A stretch of 6,465 nucleotides of DNA from Longimicrobiales bacterium (GTDB lineage: Bacteria; Gemmatimonadota; Gemmatimonadetes; Longimicrobiales; Gaopeijiaceae). Position 1 is the first letter of the stretch; every line of letters starts with the position of its first letter. The stretch is taken from assembly GCA_022428035.1 (NCBI GenBank), contig JAKMDG010000016.1, positions 1 to 6,465 of the forward strand. The letters run 5' to 3'. Shown in pieces: positions 6,382 to 6,465 of the stretch. The notes under the pieces are model-generated. The model had not been told where the DNA came from. It saw only the letters and a program-made list of their open reading frames with translations, and ran no database searches. The translations under genes and the position numbers were made by a program.

Positions 6382-6465
6382 ATGTTCCATTCCGAGACGG
6401 CAGCTGAAATCGATCTCTCTGAGCTCGTGTCCCTGATGCAGGGACGCCGGTCCGTGGTGCTGGCT
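6382..6465 (+). CDS. Start of an unidentified gene, 3'-truncated by window edge
   Basis: 28 codons from ATG 6382 to the window end, in a frame closed upstream by TGA at 6343-6345 with no other ATG, GTG or TTG in between. The visible N-terminus is soluble and helical and ends in LVSLMQGRRSVVLA. A basic segment running into a hydrophobic beta strand at this distance from the start resembles the lead-in to the NAD-binding GAG motif of Sir2-type deacetylases, but the diagnostic residues would lie beyond the edge, so this is only a hint. GGAAGG at 6357-6362 is too far from the ATG (19 nt) to be a standard ribosome-binding site. The preceding hairpin suggests its own promoter or read-through. Confidence 0.55.
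   Translation, partial: MFHSETAAEIDLSELVSLMQGRRSVVLA

Noticed and set aside
1..6465. CRISPR array, insertion sequence, integrase site or tandem repeats
   Set aside because: No regularly spaced repeats, transposase-like proteins, terminal inverted repeats or direct duplications were seen by reading both strands; all long frames are accounted for by ordinary genes.

Overview
High-GC (roughly 60% or more by eye) bacterial DNA with tightly packed chromosomal genes. There is no sign of a phage, plasmid, transposon, CRISPR array or RNA gene. Strong G/C preference at third codon positions and secreted proteins with Ala-x-Ala-type signal peptides fit a Gram-negative, environmental lineage. Gemmatimonadota or a related phylum is my guess from style and gene content, but the window holds no taxonomic marker I can use decisively.

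Left part (1-3364, all + strand): the 3' three quarters of ychF, encoding the universal ribosome-associated ATPase; a 195-nt gap; an unrecognised Lys/Glu-rich helical protein that may begin at a non-canonical ATC codon; a zf-TFIIB-type multi-zinc-ribbon protein; and a secreted CsgG-like protein. The last three are separated by only 46 and 69 nt and could be co-transcribed, but their functions are not obviously linked.

Middle (3395-4864, - strand): a secreted M20-family metallohydrolase related to the AbgB/PM20D2-type amidohydrolases. It runs convergently into the CsgG-like gene with a 30-nt gap. Its metal-binding motif carries Asp where AbgB-type enzymes carry Cys.

Right part: a 257-nt divergent intergenic region, which may hide a small minus-strand reading frame, then a secreted NHL-repeat beta-propeller protein on the + strand. 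A strong 49-nt hairpin (candidate terminator) follows, then the first 28 codons of another gene cut by the window edge.

The three complete secreted proteins all have predicted signal-peptidase I sites immediately followed by Gln. I see no clear new multi-gene system. The items most worth a second look are the ATC start, the Gln+1 signal-peptide pattern, the Cys-to-Asp metal-site change and the possible small gene at 4898-5107.
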